Positions 8,018-18,745 of a DNA stretch of 64,000 nt are shown here, piece by piece. A program made the translations under genes and the position numbers. The notes beneath the pieces are model-generated. The model made no database searches and was not told the DNA's origin. It saw nothing but the letters and a program-made list of their open reading frames with translations. Positions within the stretch are counted from its first letter, which is position 1, and each line of letters starts with the position of its first letter. This DNA is from Novosphingobium sp. (GTDB lineage Bacteria; Pseudomonadota; Alphaproteobacteria; Sphingomonadales; Sphingomonadaceae). The stretch is taken from the NCBI RefSeq assembly GCF_027486195.1, contig NZ_JAIXPP010000124.1:20005-84004 (forward strand). Reading direction: 5' to 3'.

Positions 8018-8806
8018 TCACAAAACGAAATCAGTCGATGTCAGCGTGTGGATTCCAAGGATCTTGATGCAGAAATCCGCCGTCGCATCCCCGTTCGTGC
8101 TGCCATAGACATAGGTGTTGCCGCCGACGACATCATAGCGCAGCTCCCGGCCCGTCTGGATGTGGAAGCGGTTGTGCCCGATGAACACGAAGGCCTGATC
8201 GCCCGGCTGGTTATAGGGCGTGGCCGTGCTCACCGCGTCGACCAGGCTGAGGTCGATCTTGTCGCCCGCCGTGAAGTCCACGATCACGTCAGCCCCGGTC
8301 GAGGTCTTGCTCGCAAAATCGCCATCGGCGAAGACGAACCTGTCGTTGCCCGCACCGCCGGTCATCGTATCCATGCCGGTGCCGCCGATCAGCTGATCCG
8401 CCCCGGCGCCCCCGTCGAGAATATCGTTGCCAGCAAGTCCCTTGAGGATGTTGTTCCCGCTGTTGCCGGTCAACGTGTTGGCCAGCGCGTTGCCGGTTCC
8501 GTTGATGGCAGCCGTGCCCGTCAGCAGGAGATTTTCGACAAAGGCGCCCAGTGTGAAGCTGACGCTGGCCTTGACCAGATCGATCCCTTCGCCGGTCAGC
8601 TCGATCACCTTGTCGTTCACGGAATCGACGATGTAGATATCGTCGCCCGCGCCGCCGTACATGGTGTCATCACCTGTGCCGCCGTCGAGCAGGTCGTTGC
8701 CGCCCAGTCCTTTGAGAATATCAGAACCGGCAAGCCCGGTAATCTGATCGGACCCGGTCGTCCCGTTCAGCGTATCGGCGTTGATCGTACCTTTGATGAC
8801 CGCCAT
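8018..8806 (-). CDS. RTX-type calcium-binding repeat protein (hemolysin-like)
   Basis: The 262-aa protein has glycine- and aspartate-rich nonapeptides (GGNDLLDGG, GGAGDDIYIV, GLAGNDILDGG, GGAGNDRFVF) in two blocks separated by a stretch of about 60 residues. These bind Ca2+ as parallel beta-rolls. The C-terminal part resembles the secretion-signal region of type I-secreted proteins, and there is no Sec signal. No HlyB/HlyD/TolC-type transporter gene lies nearby. A strong Shine-Dalgarno (GGGGGG) precedes ATG 8806. The role is unknown; a surface or matrix protein is possible. Confidence 0.85.
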   Translation of the reverse strand: MAVIKGTINADTLNGTTGSDQITGLAGSDILKGLGGNDLLDGGTGDDTMYGGAGDDIYIVDSVNDKVIELTGEGIDLVKASVSFTLGAFVENLLLTGTAAINGTGNALANTLTGNSGNNILKGLAGNDILDGGAGADQLIGGTGMDTMTGGAGNDRFVFADGDFASKTSTGADVIVDFTAGDKIDLSLVDAVSTATPYNQPGDQAFVFIGHNRFHIQTGRELRYDVVGGNTYVYGSTNGDATADFCIKILGIHTLTSTDFVL

Positions 8807-8867
8807 GGCCAGCCCCCCTGCAGCGTTCTGCCGGTGTGTGGGCGGCGTACATTAACCCGCAGGCAAT

Positions 8868-8895
8868 AAGTATTCTTACTTGGTCCTAACCAAGT
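8868..8895. promoter_or_regulatory. Two overlapping inverted repeats upstream of the RTX gene
   Basis: AAGTA-ttct-TACTT (8868-8881) overlaps ACTTGGT-ccta-ACCAAGT (8878-8895), both perfect. They lie 62-89 bp upstream of the minus-strand RTX start and 62 bp beyond the tRNA-Leu 3' end. They could be an operator for the RTX gene or a hairpin ending the tRNA transcript; no T-tract follows in either direction. Confidence 0.4.
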
Positions 8896-8957
8896 TCCTC
8901 TGCGGCGGAGGGAGCAATGGACGCGGCGAGGCGAACCCGCGTCCGGATTGCGCCACC

Positions 8958-9042
8958 TGGTACGGACGGCGGGACTCGAACCCGCACGAGCTGAGCTCAA
9001 GGGATTTTAAGTCCCCTGCGTCTACCATTCCGCCACGTCCGC
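8958..9042 (-). tRNA. tRNA-Leu (anticodon TAA), CCA encoded
   Basis: Read on the minus strand, the gene begins GCGGACG and ends CGTCCGT-A-CCA, giving a 7-bp acceptor stem (one G·T) with discriminator A and an encoded CCA. The anticodon stem-loop GGGGA-CTTAAAA-TCCCT puts TAA at positions 34-36. The T-arm reads CGGGTTCGAGTCCCGC. The long variable arm (TTGAGCTCAGCTCGTG) is that of a class II tRNA, as expected for leucine. Confidence 0.95.
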
Positions 9043-9138
9043 GTTTGATGGGCAGGGCTGCTCGATGGCACAGAGGAGCGGGCACGGCAACGCCCGACGC
9101 GGTCCTCGCGCCGATGGTTGCCGTCTGGACGCCGGGTA

Positions 9139-9159
9139 GCCGCGGGAAAGCCCCGCGGC
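9139..9159 (-). terminator. Hairpin after ihfB
   Basis: GCCGCGGG (9139-9146), loop AAAGC, CCCGCGGC (9152-9159): a perfect 8-bp GC-rich stem starting 10 bp past the ihfB stop. There is no clear T-tract, so termination may be weak or Rho-assisted. Confidence 0.45.
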
Positions 9160-9168
9160 CAGCCCACC

Positions 9169-9450
9169 TTACTCGGCGTTGAGCCGCAGCCGCATGTCCT
9201 TGCCGGGCTTGAAATAAGGCACGCGCTTGCCCGGAACCTCGACGGAATCGCCGGTCCGCGGATTGCGTCCCTTGCGCGCATCGCGCTCACGCGTCGAAAA
9301 CGCGCCGAAGCCGCGCAGTTCCACGCGGCCACCTTCGGCAAGGCGCTTTGCTATCTCGTCGAAGAACACGTCGACCACGCGCTCGATCTCTTCGCCGCGC
9401 ATGCCTGGGCTTTGTTTGGCAAGCGCCTGCAACAATTCGGATCGGATCAT
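9169..9450 (-). CDS. ihfB: Integration host factor subunit beta
   Basis: The 93-aa protein has the full DNABII fold: MIRSELLQALAKQ helix, GRVELRGFGAFS, and the DNA-bending arm ARKGRNPRTGDSVEVPGKRVPYFKPGK. The match to IHF beta rather than HU or IHF alpha rests on RSELLQALA and EVPGKRVPYFKPGK. I chose ATG 9450 because GGGGGG lies just upstream; an ATG 21 bases earlier lacks a spaced ribosome site. IHF bends DNA for replication, recombination and sigma-54 transcription. Confidence 0.9.
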   Translation of the reverse strand: MIRSELLQALAKQSPGMRGEEIERVVDVFFDEIAKRLAEGGRVELRGFGAFSTRERDARKGRNPRTGDSVEVPGKRVPYFKPGKDMRLRLNAE

Positions 9451-9629
9451 CCGCATCCCCCCTACTTGCATGCCGGGAACAGCGGGTGCCCTTTAGGCTT
9501 GATCCGCGCCGCCGACATCACTCCTTCCGGGCGAGTCCCGGTCCGCTGGAGCGATGCAAGTGTGCCAGACCACATGCGGTGCGGCAACTTATCAATCGTT
9601 ATACGGCAAGGGATTAGCGCCAAGAGTGC

Positions 9630-9992
9630 TCAGGTTCGTTCCGGCTCGCCCAGCAGCGCCGCCGCATCGAGATGGAGCCGCCGCATGCGCACCCTGATTT
9701 CGGGCCATTCGTGGTGCAGGAATGCCTCCCGCTCGCGCGTCCGAAGCGCTTCTGCCGCGCCCGGCGCGACGAACATGCCCACCCCGCGCTGGACCTGTAC
9801 GAGCCCTTCGGTCTGAAATTGCTGGTACGCCTTGGCCACTGTGAGCGGATTGGCCGCCTCCGCCGCCGCGTAGGCGCGCACCGACGGTAGCATGGCGCCT
9901 TCCGCAAACGTGCCGTCCAGTATCGCGGCCGCGATCTGATCGCGCAGCTTCAGGTAGACGGGCCGTCCTGCGGAGGAACTCGGAGATGCCAT
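9630..9992 (-). CDS. GntR family transcriptional regulator (YtrA-like)
   Basis: The protein is about 120 aa from ATG 9992 (an in-frame ATG at 10028 would add 12 residues). A winged helix (PVYLKLRDQIAAAILDGTFAEGAMLPSVR...NPLTVAKAYQQFQTEGLV) is followed by a short helical tail without the large effector domain, as in the YtrA subgroup. YtrA-type regulators usually sit with an ABC transporter, but none is present here, so its target is not evident. Confidence 0.85.
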   Translation of the reverse strand: MASPSSSAGRPVYLKLRDQIAAAILDGTFAEGAMLPSVRAYAAAEAANPLTVAKAYQQFQTEGLVQVQRGVGMFVAPGAAEALRTREREAFLHHEWPEIRVRMRRLHLDAAALLGEPERT

Positions 9993-10223
9993 AGGTGATG
10001 CGGTGCCATAATACAGCGAGACGCGCAACCGAGCGCAACAAAATTACACATTGCGGCCGTTCCGCACGCTGTCCGATCCCGGGGGATGCACATCGCGCAC
10101 GAAACCACCTTGTCGTCTGATTCCGCTAGGAAAACTGTGACAAGAACCTTCCCAAGACGCGGTTAGACGCTAATCATGCTCGCAAATTCCGCACAGGATG
10201 CGCGAGGGGAGCTTTTTCACGCC

Positions 10224-12029
10224 ATGACAGAACCGCTTGGAGCCGCAGTCGACGCCGAGCCAACCCGAGCCGCGCGCGATGCCAGCTGGTTTGGCCACCC
10301 GGCACAGCTGGCCCGGTTGTTCACGACCGAGGCGATGGAACGGTTCGGCTACTACGGCATGCGCGCGTTGCTCACGCTGTATCTCGCGCAGCATTTCCTG
10401 TTCAGCGACACGACGACGACGGGCCTCTACGGGGGCTTCACCGCGCTGGTTTACCTGACCCCGCTGATCGGCGGCATGATGGCGGACCGGTTCCTCGGCT
10501 CCAAGCGTTCGGTCAAGTTCGGCGCCATTCTCATGAGCCTGGGCTACGCGGTGCTCTGCTTCTCGAGCACCGGCGGCGCGGCCAAACCCTACGCCACGAT
10601 CGAGGGCACACGGTATGAAGTGACCGTCGAAGGCAACGGCGAAGCCCGGCGCCAGTATATCAGCGACCACGGCGCTGCGCTTCGGATCAAGGGCAACGAG
10701 GACAAGACCGTCTCGCTGCTGCGCGAGGACGGCAGCGAAGCGCGCCGCATTCCGGCAGGCGGGTTTGAAGCGGGCGGAGAACGCAATCCGCTCTATACCT
10801 TCCTCCTCATTACCGGCCTCGCTTTCGTCACCGTGGGCAATGGCTTCTTCAAGCCCAACATTTCCACCATCGTCGGTGAGCTCTATGAACAGGGCGACCG
10901 GCGGCGCGATGCGGGCTTCACCATCTTCTACATGGGCATCAACCTTGGCTCGCTGTTCTCGCAGATCCTCTGCCCGCTGCTCGCAGTCGGCATGGGCTCG
11001 TGGGGCGGGCTCGGCTGGTGGGCGGGCTTCGCGCTGGCGGCGGCGGGCATGGCGGTCTCGTGGCTGCTGTTCCAGTTCGATGGCGGCAAGCTCGATGGCT
11101 TTGGCGAACGGCCAGCGGGCGCGAACCCTTCGCGCGATGTCCTCGTCTACATCGGGGCGATCCTGGCAGTCCCGCTCGCCTACCTGCTGTTCGCGAACCT
11201 CATGGCCTATGCGAAACCGCCCGAGGGCAGCGGGCTCATCGGCTACATCGCCAGCCTGCCGATCATGGGCAAGATCATGTTCGGCACCTTCATCATCGCC
11301 ATCCCCGGCATTCTGGTGTGGTCATGGCAGAACGGCGACAAGCGCGAGTTCGAGATGATGGTTGCGGCGATCGTGCTCATCACCTTCAACACTGTGTTCT
11401 GGACCCTGTTCGAGCAGGCCGGTTCCTCGCTCACGCTGTTTGCCGATCGCAATACGGACATGAGCGTGTTCGGCCTGTTCTCGATCACGGCGGGGCAGAC
11501 GCAATTTTTCAACGCCCTGTTCATCGTGGTACTGGCGCCGCTGTTCTCGATCCTGTGGGGCGCACTGGCGAAGCGGGGGATGGAGCCGGGCATCCCGGTC
11601 AAGTTCGGCCTCGCACTCGTCGGCGTCGGCGCAGGCTTCCTGTTCCTGGTCTGGGGTGCGCAGTTTGCCGGGCCCGATTTCAAGGTCGCGCTGTGGTGGC
11701 TCGCCGGGCTCTACCTGATCCACTCGATGGCCGAGCTGTGCATTTCCCCGGTCGGCCTCTCGATGGTGACCAAGCTTTCGATCGCCCGGATCGTCGGCCT
11801 GATGATGGGGACGTGGTTCCTCTCCATCGCGGTGGCGCAGTATGTCGCTGGTGTTGTTGCACAATTCGCCAGTGTGGAGACGGTTGGCGGCGAAGTCACC
11901 AACCTCAAGGTGAGCCTTGAGACCTATGTCGGCGTGTTCCAGACCATCGGCGAAGTCTCGGCGGTGATCGGCCTGGTCCTGCTGGTGCTTTCGGTGCCGC
12001 TGAAGCGGCTGATGCATGGAGTGAAGTGA
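10224..12029 (+). CDS. Proton-dependent oligopeptide transporter (POT/PTR family)
   Basis: The protein is about 601 aa. The POT signature ERFGYYG appears in the first helix, and a second motif, FTIFYMGINLGSL, lies in the middle. About twelve or more hydrophobic helices are present, plus a long soluble insertion between the early helices (about residues 115-185), absent from short POT proteins. It imports di- and tripeptides with protons across the inner membrane. GAGGGGAG lies about 13 bp before ATG 10224; an in-frame ATG at 10176 has no ribosome site. The amidohydrolase gene starts at its stop, suggesting an operon for peptide-like substrates. Confidence 0.9.
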   Translation: MTEPLGAAVDAEPTRAARDASWFGHPAQLARLFTTEAMERFGYYGMRALLTLYLAQHFLFSDTTTTGLYGGFTALVYLTPLIGGMMADRFLGSKRSVKFGAILMSLGYAVLCFSSTGGAAKPYATIEGTRYEVTVEGNGEARRQYISDHGAALRIKGNEDKTVSLLREDGSEARRIPAGGFEAGGERNPLYTFLLITGLAFVTVGNGFFKPNISTIVGELYEQGDRRRDAGFTIFYMGINLGSLFSQILCPLLAVGMGSWGGLGWWAGFALAAAGMAVSWLLFQFDGGKLDGFGERPAGANPSRDVLVYIGAILAVPLAYLLFANLMAYAKPPEGSGLIGYIASLPIMGKIMFGTFIIAIPGILVWSWQNGDKREFEMMVAAIVLITFNTVFWTLFEQAGSSLTLFADRNTDMSVFGLFSITAGQTQFFNALFIVVLAPLFSILWGALAKRGMEPGIPVKFGLALVGVGAGFLFLVWGAQFAGPDFKVALWWLAGLYLIHSMAELCISPVGLSMVTKLSIARIVGLMMGTWFLSIAVAQYVAGVVAQFASVETVGGEVTNLKVSLETYVGVFQTIGEVSAVIGLVLLVLSVPLKRLMHGVK

Positions 12030-12034
12030 CAGGC

Positions 12035-13434
<1,400 letters not shown>

Positions 13435-13438
<4 letters not shown>

Positions 13439-14769
13439 AGCGGACCGCCCTTCTCACCGCCGCGCTGCTGCTCGCCGGCACCGCGCTTCCGGCCCGCGCA
13501 GCCGATGCGCCCGCCGCTCTGCCATCCGGTGATTTCGCCGTCACCAACGCCATGATCGCCATCGGTGATGGCAGCGCGCCGATCCCGGGAGGGACCGTGG
13601 TGGTGCGCGGCGGCAAGATCGTGGCCGCCGGCAAGGCCATTGCGGTCCCCGACGGCATCCCGGTTATCGATGGCACCGGCAAATGGGTCACGCCCGGCCT
13701 CGTCACCGCGATGACCGATCTTGGCCTCGTCGACGTCGGCGCGGTCGATGAAAGCAACGACAGCTATGCCGGCACCGCGCGCTTTTCGGCCGGGCTCGAT
13801 GTTTCGGTCGCGATCGATCCTGATGCGCCGCCAGTCGCCATAAGCCGTGCCAGCGGGATTACCCGCGCGGGCGTGGCTCCGGTCGCCGCGAACGCAATCT
13901 TTGCAGGGCAGGGCGCCGTGATCGATCTGGCGCAGAACGGCCCGGGCACGGTCGAGCCCCGTGTGTTCCAGCTCGTCGAACTGGGCGAGCGCGGTGCCGA
14001 CCTTGCCGGCGGCAGCCGCGTCGCGGCGCAAGCGCTGCTGCGCAATGCGCTGCGTGAAGCACGCGATCTTGCGCAGGCCAAGCCGGGCAAGGATTCTGCT
14101 GCGCAACCGGCCGACGCGCTGCTGACCCGCGTGGATGCGGCCGCGCTGATCCCGGTGGTGACCGGCAAGCAACCGCTTTTCGTTCATGTCGAGCGGGCAG
14201 CGGACATTCGCAGCGTAATCGCGCTGGGCCGTGAGTTCCCTGCGCTCCGGCTGGTGATTGTCGGTGCAGGCGAAGGGTGGCGGGTTGCCAGCGAACTCGC
14301 TGCAGCCAAGGTGCCGGTGCTGGCCAGCGCGCTCGCGGACCTGCCGAACACGTTCGAGACGCTTGCCGCCACCCAGTCCAACGTTGGACGGATGACTGCG
14401 GCGGGCGTGAAAGTGGCGCTGGGCGGCTTCTATGATAACGACCAGCCGCGCTATGCGCCGCAGTTTGCGGGCAATCTTGTCGGCCTTTCGCGTGTGCCCG
14501 GAGCGACCGGGCTGAGCTGGGGGCAAGCGCTTGCCGCGATCACCTCGATCCCCGCCGACATCCTTGGCGAAAGCGCCGCGTTCGGCAGCCTGAAGCCCGG
14601 CCTGGCGGCAGATGTCGTAATTTGGGACGGTGATCCGCTTGAGGTATCATCCATTCCGGTTACAATATATATAAGTGGTAGGCCGCAGCCACTGGTCAAC
14701 CACCAGTCAAGGTTGCGTGAGAGATACCGCCACTCCAGTGAAGGGGCGCTGCCCAAGGCGTACGAGTGA
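13435..14769 (+). CDS. Amidohydrolase-like protein lacking key metal ligands
   Basis: The 444-aa exported protein has a signal peptide ending in ALPARA. It shares the fold and end sequence of its neighbour (LKPGLAADVVIWDGDPLE), but the place of the HxH motif reads VTAMTDLG (residues 90-97) and the later FHH is replaced by GAGEG. One His remains in LFVHVERA. It is therefore probably a non-catalytic partner or has a changed site. Such active/degenerate amidohydrolase pairs are known to me from other bacteria, and a complex with the upstream enzyme is an inference. It starts at the ATGA overlap. Confidence 0.8.
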
Positions 14770-14825
14770 CCATGCGAAGATCTCGTATGGTTTGATGATA
14801 ACAATAAGCACGGAAGGACCGAACC

Positions 14826-15512
14826 GTGGATACAGCAACCGTGATGCTCGCTGTAGGCATGTCCGCATTTGTCGGGACACACCTCCTTATGTCTCATCCC
14901 TTGCGCGCCGGAATGGTTCGCCAGTTTGGACAGGGCGGATTTCTGGGGATCTATTCCCTCATTTCACTGGTCGCGTTCAGCGGCGCAGTCATTGCTTTCG
15001 GCAAAGCATCATCCTCTCCGCAATTGTGGGAAGGACAAGCCGTGGTGCCATGGGTCCTTGCCTCGGTGCTCACCCTGGTGGCCACAGCTCTGTTCCTTGC
15101 CTCGCTTGCCGGCAATCCGGCTCTGGCCGGAACCGATGTGGCGGGCCTCTCGACCAGACTGCCGCATGGCGCCTTCAAGGTCACCCGCCATCCGATGATG
15201 TCGGCCTTCACGCTCTGGGGAGTGGCCCATATTCTGGTGGCCCCCAATGCGCGCACCCTGATCCTTGCCGGGGGCATGATCGCTCTCGCGGTGATCGGTT
15301 CGCGAGGGCAGGATGCCAAGAAAGTGGCACTACACGGGCAGGATTGGCGCGTGTGGATGAAGCGCACGAATTTCCTGCCAAACCCGGCGGCCCTTGGCCA
15401 TCTCGGGCTCTATTGGCTGGGCGCAGTTCCGGTCTGGCTGCTGCTCACGTGGCTGCACCTCAAGATGGCGCTGATCCCCGCTGGCATCTGGGTTTGGTTC
15501 GAAGCGTACTGA
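14826..15512 (+). CDS. NnrU family membrane protein
   Basis: The 228-aa protein has about six hydrophobic helices and the NnrU pattern: GTHLLMSHPLRA near the start, then VTRHPMMSAFTLWGVAHIL. NnrU was found beside nitrite/nitric oxide reductase genes and is related to isoprenylcysteine methyltransferase-like and NDR proteins. No denitrification genes are adjacent; the NsrR/globin pair lies 18 kb away. A GGAAGG ribosome site precedes the start. Its biochemical role is not established. Confidence 0.85.
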   Translation: MDTATVMLAVGMSAFVGTHLLMSHPLRAGMVRQFGQGGFLGIYSLISLVAFSGAVIAFGKASSSPQLWEGQAVVPWVLASVLTLVATALFLASLAGNPALAGTDVAGLSTRLPHGAFKVTRHPMMSAFTLWGVAHILVAPNARTLILAGGMIALAVIGSRGQDAKKVALHGQDWRVWMKRTNFLPNPAALGHLGLYWLGAVPVWLLLTWLHLKMALIPAGIWVWFEAY

Positions 15513-15520
15513 AAAAGTAG

Positions 15521-15548
15521 AGCGCGCGCGCCGATCAGGCGCGCGCTT
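15521..15548. terminator. Bidirectional terminator-like hairpin between nnrU and dxs
   Basis: GCGCGCGCC (15524-15532), loop GATCA, GGCGCGCGC (15538-15546). TTCTT follows on the plus strand; on the minus strand the arm is followed by CTCTACTTTTTC. The last codons and stop of dxs (from 15535) lie inside the hairpin, so it serves the two convergent genes. Confidence 0.6.
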
Positions 15549-17454
15549 CTTGCACCCCGGCGCTGTTGTGGCGCAGCGCCTTGAGCACCGTATCGACGAT
15601 CTGCGGGGCGTTCAGCCCGGCCGTGTCATACTGCTTCTCGGGCGAATCCTGATCCTGGAACACGTCGGGCAGACGCATGGTGCGAATGCGCAGACCGGCA
15701 TCGGTCAGCCCTTCGTCGCTCGCCATGGTCAGCACGTGAGCGCCGAGGCCGCCGATCGAGCCTTCTTCCACCGTCACGATGACCTCATGCGAGGCCATCA
15801 GCCGGCGGATCAGCGCCTCGTCGAGCGGCTTCGCAAAGCGCATATCAGCCACCGTGGTCGGCAGGCCCTTGGCATCGAGCAAGTCCGCAGCCTTGAGCGC
15901 TTCGGCCAGACGTGTGCCGAGCGACAGGATCGCGACCTTGCTGCCCTCGCGCACCACACGGCCCTTGCCGATCTCGAGCCGCTCGGGAACCTCGGGCAGC
16001 GCAATGCCCACGCCGTTGCCGCGCGGATAGCGGAACGCGATCGGCCCGCTGTCATGCAGGGCGGCGGTGTGGACCATATGAACCAGCTCGACCTCGTCGG
16101 CCGCCGCCATCACCACCATGTTGGGCAGCGTGGCGAGATAGGTCACGTCGAACGAACCGGCATGGGTTGCGCCATCGGCGCCCACGAGGCCCGCGCGGTC
16201 GATTGCGAAGCGCACCGGCAGATTCTGGATCGCCACATCATGCACGACCTGATCGTAGGCGCGCTGCAGGAAGGTCGAATAGATCGCGCAGAACGGGCGC
16301 ATGCCCTGTGCCGCGAGGCCAGCGGCAAAGGTCACCGCGTGCTGCTCGGCAATGCCGACATCGAACAGACGGTCGGGGTAGGTCTTGGCGAACTTGTCGA
16401 GCCCGGTGCCCGAAGGCATCGCCGCAGTGATCGCACAGACAGTGCTGTCGCGCGCGGCCTCGGCCAGCAGGGCCTGGGCGAAGACGTTGGTATAGCTCGG
16501 CGGGCCGGCAGCGCTCTTGGCCTGCTCGCCGGTGATCACATCGAACTTCTGCACGCCGTGATACTTGTCGGCCGCGTTCTCGGCCGGGGCATAGCCCTTG
16601 CCCTTCTGCGTGACGACATGGACGAGGCACGGGCCCTCCGCCGCATCGCGCACGTTTTCGAGCACGGGGATCAGCTGATCGAGATTGTGCCCGTCAATCG
16701 GGCCGACGTAATAGAAGCCCAGCTCCTCGAACAAGGTGCCGCCCATCGCCATGCCGCGCGCGAACTCGTCGGTCTTGCGCGCCGCCTTGTGCAGCGGTTC
16801 GGGCAGGCGGCGCGAGATCGCCTTGAACATTTCGCGCAGTTCAAGGAATGGCCGCGAGGACACGAGTCGCGCCAGATAGGCTGAAAGCCCGCCAACCGGC
16901 GGCGCAATCGACATGTCGTTGTCGTTGAGGATGACGACGAGGCGGTTGCCCGCTGCGGCCGCGTTGTTCATCGCCTCATAGGCCATGCCCGCGCTCATCG
17001 CGCCGTCGCCGATCACCGCAATCGCCTTGCCCGGCTGGTTCGCCAGCTTGTTGGCCACGGCAAAGCCCAGAGCTGCTGAAATCGACGTGGACGAATGCGC
17101 CGTGCCGAACGGATCGTATTCGCTCTCGCTGCGCTTGGTGAAGCCCGAAAGCCCGCCACCCTGGCGCAAGGTGCGCATGCGGCTGCGACGACCGGTCAGG
17201 ATCTTGTGCGGATAGGCCTGGTGGCCGACGTCCCAGATCAGTCGATCACGAGGTGTCTCGAACACATAGTGGATCGCGGTGGTCAGTTCGACCACCCCGA
17301 GGCCAGAGCCGAGATGCCCCCCGGTCTGGCCGACCGTGGCGATCATCTCATCGCGCAATTCATCGGCGAGTTGGCGCAATTGCGAAGGTTGAAGCTTGCG
17401 AAGGTCGTCGGGCGTATCGACCGTATCGAGCAGCGGCGTAACCGGATTAGACAT
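15535..17454 (-). CDS. dxs: 1-deoxy-D-xylulose-5-phosphate synthase
   Basis: The 639-aa protein is the usual length for DXS. It has the thiamine-diphosphate motif GDGAMSAGMAYEAMNNA, the histidine in GHQAYPHK, and the transketolase-type central domain (DVGIAEQHAVTFAAGLAAQG; DRAGLVGADGATHAGSFD). It condenses pyruvate and glyceraldehyde-3-phosphate in the first step of the MEP isoprenoid pathway, which also feeds thiamine and pyridoxal synthesis. In sphingomonads this supplies carotenoids and quinones. It follows the Fur/Zur-type gene on the same strand with a 68-bp gap. Confidence 0.96.
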   Translation of the reverse strand: MSNPVTPLLDTVDTPDDLRKLQPSQLRQLADELRDEMIATVGQTGGHLGSGLGVVELTTAIHYVFETPRDRLIWDVGHQAYPHKILTGRRSRMRTLRQGGGLSGFTKRSESEYDPFGTAHSSTSISAALGFAVANKLANQPGKAIAVIGDGAMSAGMAYEAMNNAAAAGNRLVVILNDNDMSIAPPVGGLSAYLARLVSSRPFLELREMFKAISRRLPEPLHKAARKTDEFARGMAMGGTLFEELGFYYVGPIDGHNLDQLIPVLENVRDAAEGPCLVHVVTQKGKGYAPAENAADKYHGVQKFDVITGEQAKSAAGPPSYTNVFAQALLAEAARDSTVCAITAAMPSGTGLDKFAKTYPDRLFDVGIAEQHAVTFAAGLAAQGMRPFCAIYSTFLQRAYDQVVHDVAIQNLPVRFAIDRAGLVGADGATHAGSFDVTYLATLPNMVVMAAADEVELVHMVHTAALHDSGPIAFRYPRGNGVGIALPEVPERLEIGKGRVVREGSKVAILSLGTRLAEALKAADLLDAKGLPTTVADMRFAKPLDEALIRRLMASHEVIVTVEEGSIGGLGAHVLTMASDEGLTDAGLRIRTMRLPDVFQDQDSPEKQYDTAGLNAPQIVDTVLKALRHNSAGVQEARA

Positions 17455-17522
17455 TAAAGCGTCTTACACCCTTGCATCGGCTCTGTCGAACCCGTCTTGC
17501 AGGTAAACTGACCAATTGCCGA

Positions 17523-18002
17523 TCAGCCCTCACCCGCACCCACACCGCATGCCCCGCAGCGGCCGCGGATCTCGACGACCGGGCGTACGGCAGCAAACCC
17601 GGCGCGGTGTGCTGCATCACGCAATGCGCCTGTCAGCCTGTCATCGTCGATGTGCGTTGCTTCGCCGCAGGCATCACAGATCAGGAAGATGCAATCGTGG
17701 TGGCAGCCGGGGTGGCTGTTCGCGACATAGGCATTCGCGCTTTCCACGCGCCGCGCAAGATTGGTGCGAACGAACAGGTCGAGAATGCGATAAACGCTGT
17801 TCGCCGCGACCCGCTTGCCGCGCCGCGTGCCGACGCTTTCCGCAATGTCGTAAGCCGATGCCGGCTTTTCGTGGGCCGCAAGCGCCTCGAACACGTCGTT
17901 GCGCATATCCGTCCACTGCTCGCCAGCCGCCTGCAGCGCTCCGCGCGCTGCATCGACCAGCTTGTCACCGGCAAAATCGTGATGGTTGTGTTGGCCCGCC
18001 AT
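17523..18002 (-). CDS. Fur family metalloregulator, Zur-like
   Basis: The 159-aa protein has an N-terminal winged helix (ANSVYRILDLFVRTNLARRVES) and a C-terminal metal-binding half with HPGCHHDCIFLICDACGE and RGRCGACG. The two CxxC pairs form the structural zinc site of Fur proteins. The short tail and the ICDACGEATHID variation resemble Zur more than Fur, but this is only a reading by eye. It lies between msrA and dxs on the same strand. The metal it senses and its operator are unknown. Confidence 0.85.
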   Translation of the reverse strand: MAGQHNHHDFAGDKLVDAARGALQAAGEQWTDMRNDVFEALAAHEKPASAYDIAESVGTRRGKRVAANSVYRILDLFVRTNLARRVESANAYVANSHPGCHHDCIFLICDACGEATHIDDDRLTGALRDAAHRAGFAAVRPVVEIRGRCGACGVGAGEG

Positions 18003-18055
18003 GACAGGGAGATAAACCGCCTTGCGCCTAAGCGCAAATCCGGGGGGATACCCGT

Positions 18056-18745
18056 TCAGCCGCGCGTGAAATCAGGCTTCCACAGACCGGGGAAAGCACG
18101 CTTGAGTGCGGCAACCTTGGGCACATCCCACATGCGGATATAGCCGTGATCCGGGTTCTTCAGCGCGAAGTCCTGATGATAGTCCTCAGCGGCGAAAAAG
18201 CCGCGATTGGGCTCGATCGCCGTCACGATCGGCCGCTTCCACAGACCAGCCTTTCTGATCTGCGCGAGGTAGGCCGTGGTGACCCGCGCCTGTTCGGGAT
18301 TCTGCGGCACAACCGCGTTGCGATACTGGGTGCCGGTATCGGGGTACTGGCGGTTGAGCTGGGTGGGATCGCTCGCCACCGAGAAAAACACCTGCAGCAG
18401 CTGATCATAGCGCACCACCGCCGGATCATAAGTGATCCGCACGGCTTCGGCATGCCCGGTCGTGCCGGAGCTGACGATCTCGTAGTGCGCGTCGGTGCGC
18501 TTGCCGCCCTCGAAGCCGGACACCACACTGCTTACGCCCTTCACATGGCTGAACACCGCTTCCATGCCCCAGAAGCAGCCGCCGGCGAACACGGCGGTCT
18601 TGAGGCCCTTGGCCTCCTTCGCCTGAACCAACGATGCCGGAGCGGAGACCCCCGACTCTGCCTGCGCGGGCTGGAGACAGGCAGCCGCCAGCGAAGCGGC
18701 AAGCGCGCCGCCTAGGATGCGGAGCGGCAATCGCATGCGGCTCAT
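18056..18745 (-). CDS. msrA: Peptide methionine-(S)-sulfoxide reductase, exported form
   Basis: The 229-aa protein carries the MsrA active site FAGGCFWGMEAVF, with GCFWG Cys as nucleophile, then VVSGFEGG, YDPAVVRYDQLL and AAEDYHQDF. An N-terminal signal sequence (LRILGGALAASLAAACLQPAQA) makes it periplasmic, unlike the usual cytosolic MsrA. The long open frame extends upstream to 18991, but ATG 18745 overlaps the stop of a 45-aa ORF (ATGA) and gives a proper signal peptide. It repairs oxidised methionine in envelope proteins. No msrB lies in this window. Confidence 0.92.
   Translation of the reverse strand: MSRMRLPLRILGGALAASLAAACLQPAQAESGVSAPASLVQAKEAKGLKTAVFAGGCFWGMEAVFSHVKGVSSVVSGFEGGKRTDAHYEIVSSGTTGHAEAVRITYDPAVVRYDQLLQVFFSVASDPTQLNRQYPDTGTQYRNAVVPQNPEQARVTTAYLAQIRKAGLWKRPIVTAIEPNRGFFAAEDYHQDFALKNPDHGYIRMWDVPKVAALKRAFPGLWKPDFTRG

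Noticed and set aside
8018..8806. A CRISPR-like or tandem DNA repeat in the RTX gene
   Set aside because: The repeats are at protein level (GGxGxDxxx); the DNA units vary and have no spacer pattern.
15721..15740. CACGTGA-like string as a possible parS
   Set aside because: The flanking TGTT and AACA are missing; it is an ordinary codon sequence in dxs. The same holds for a CACGTG at 27040.
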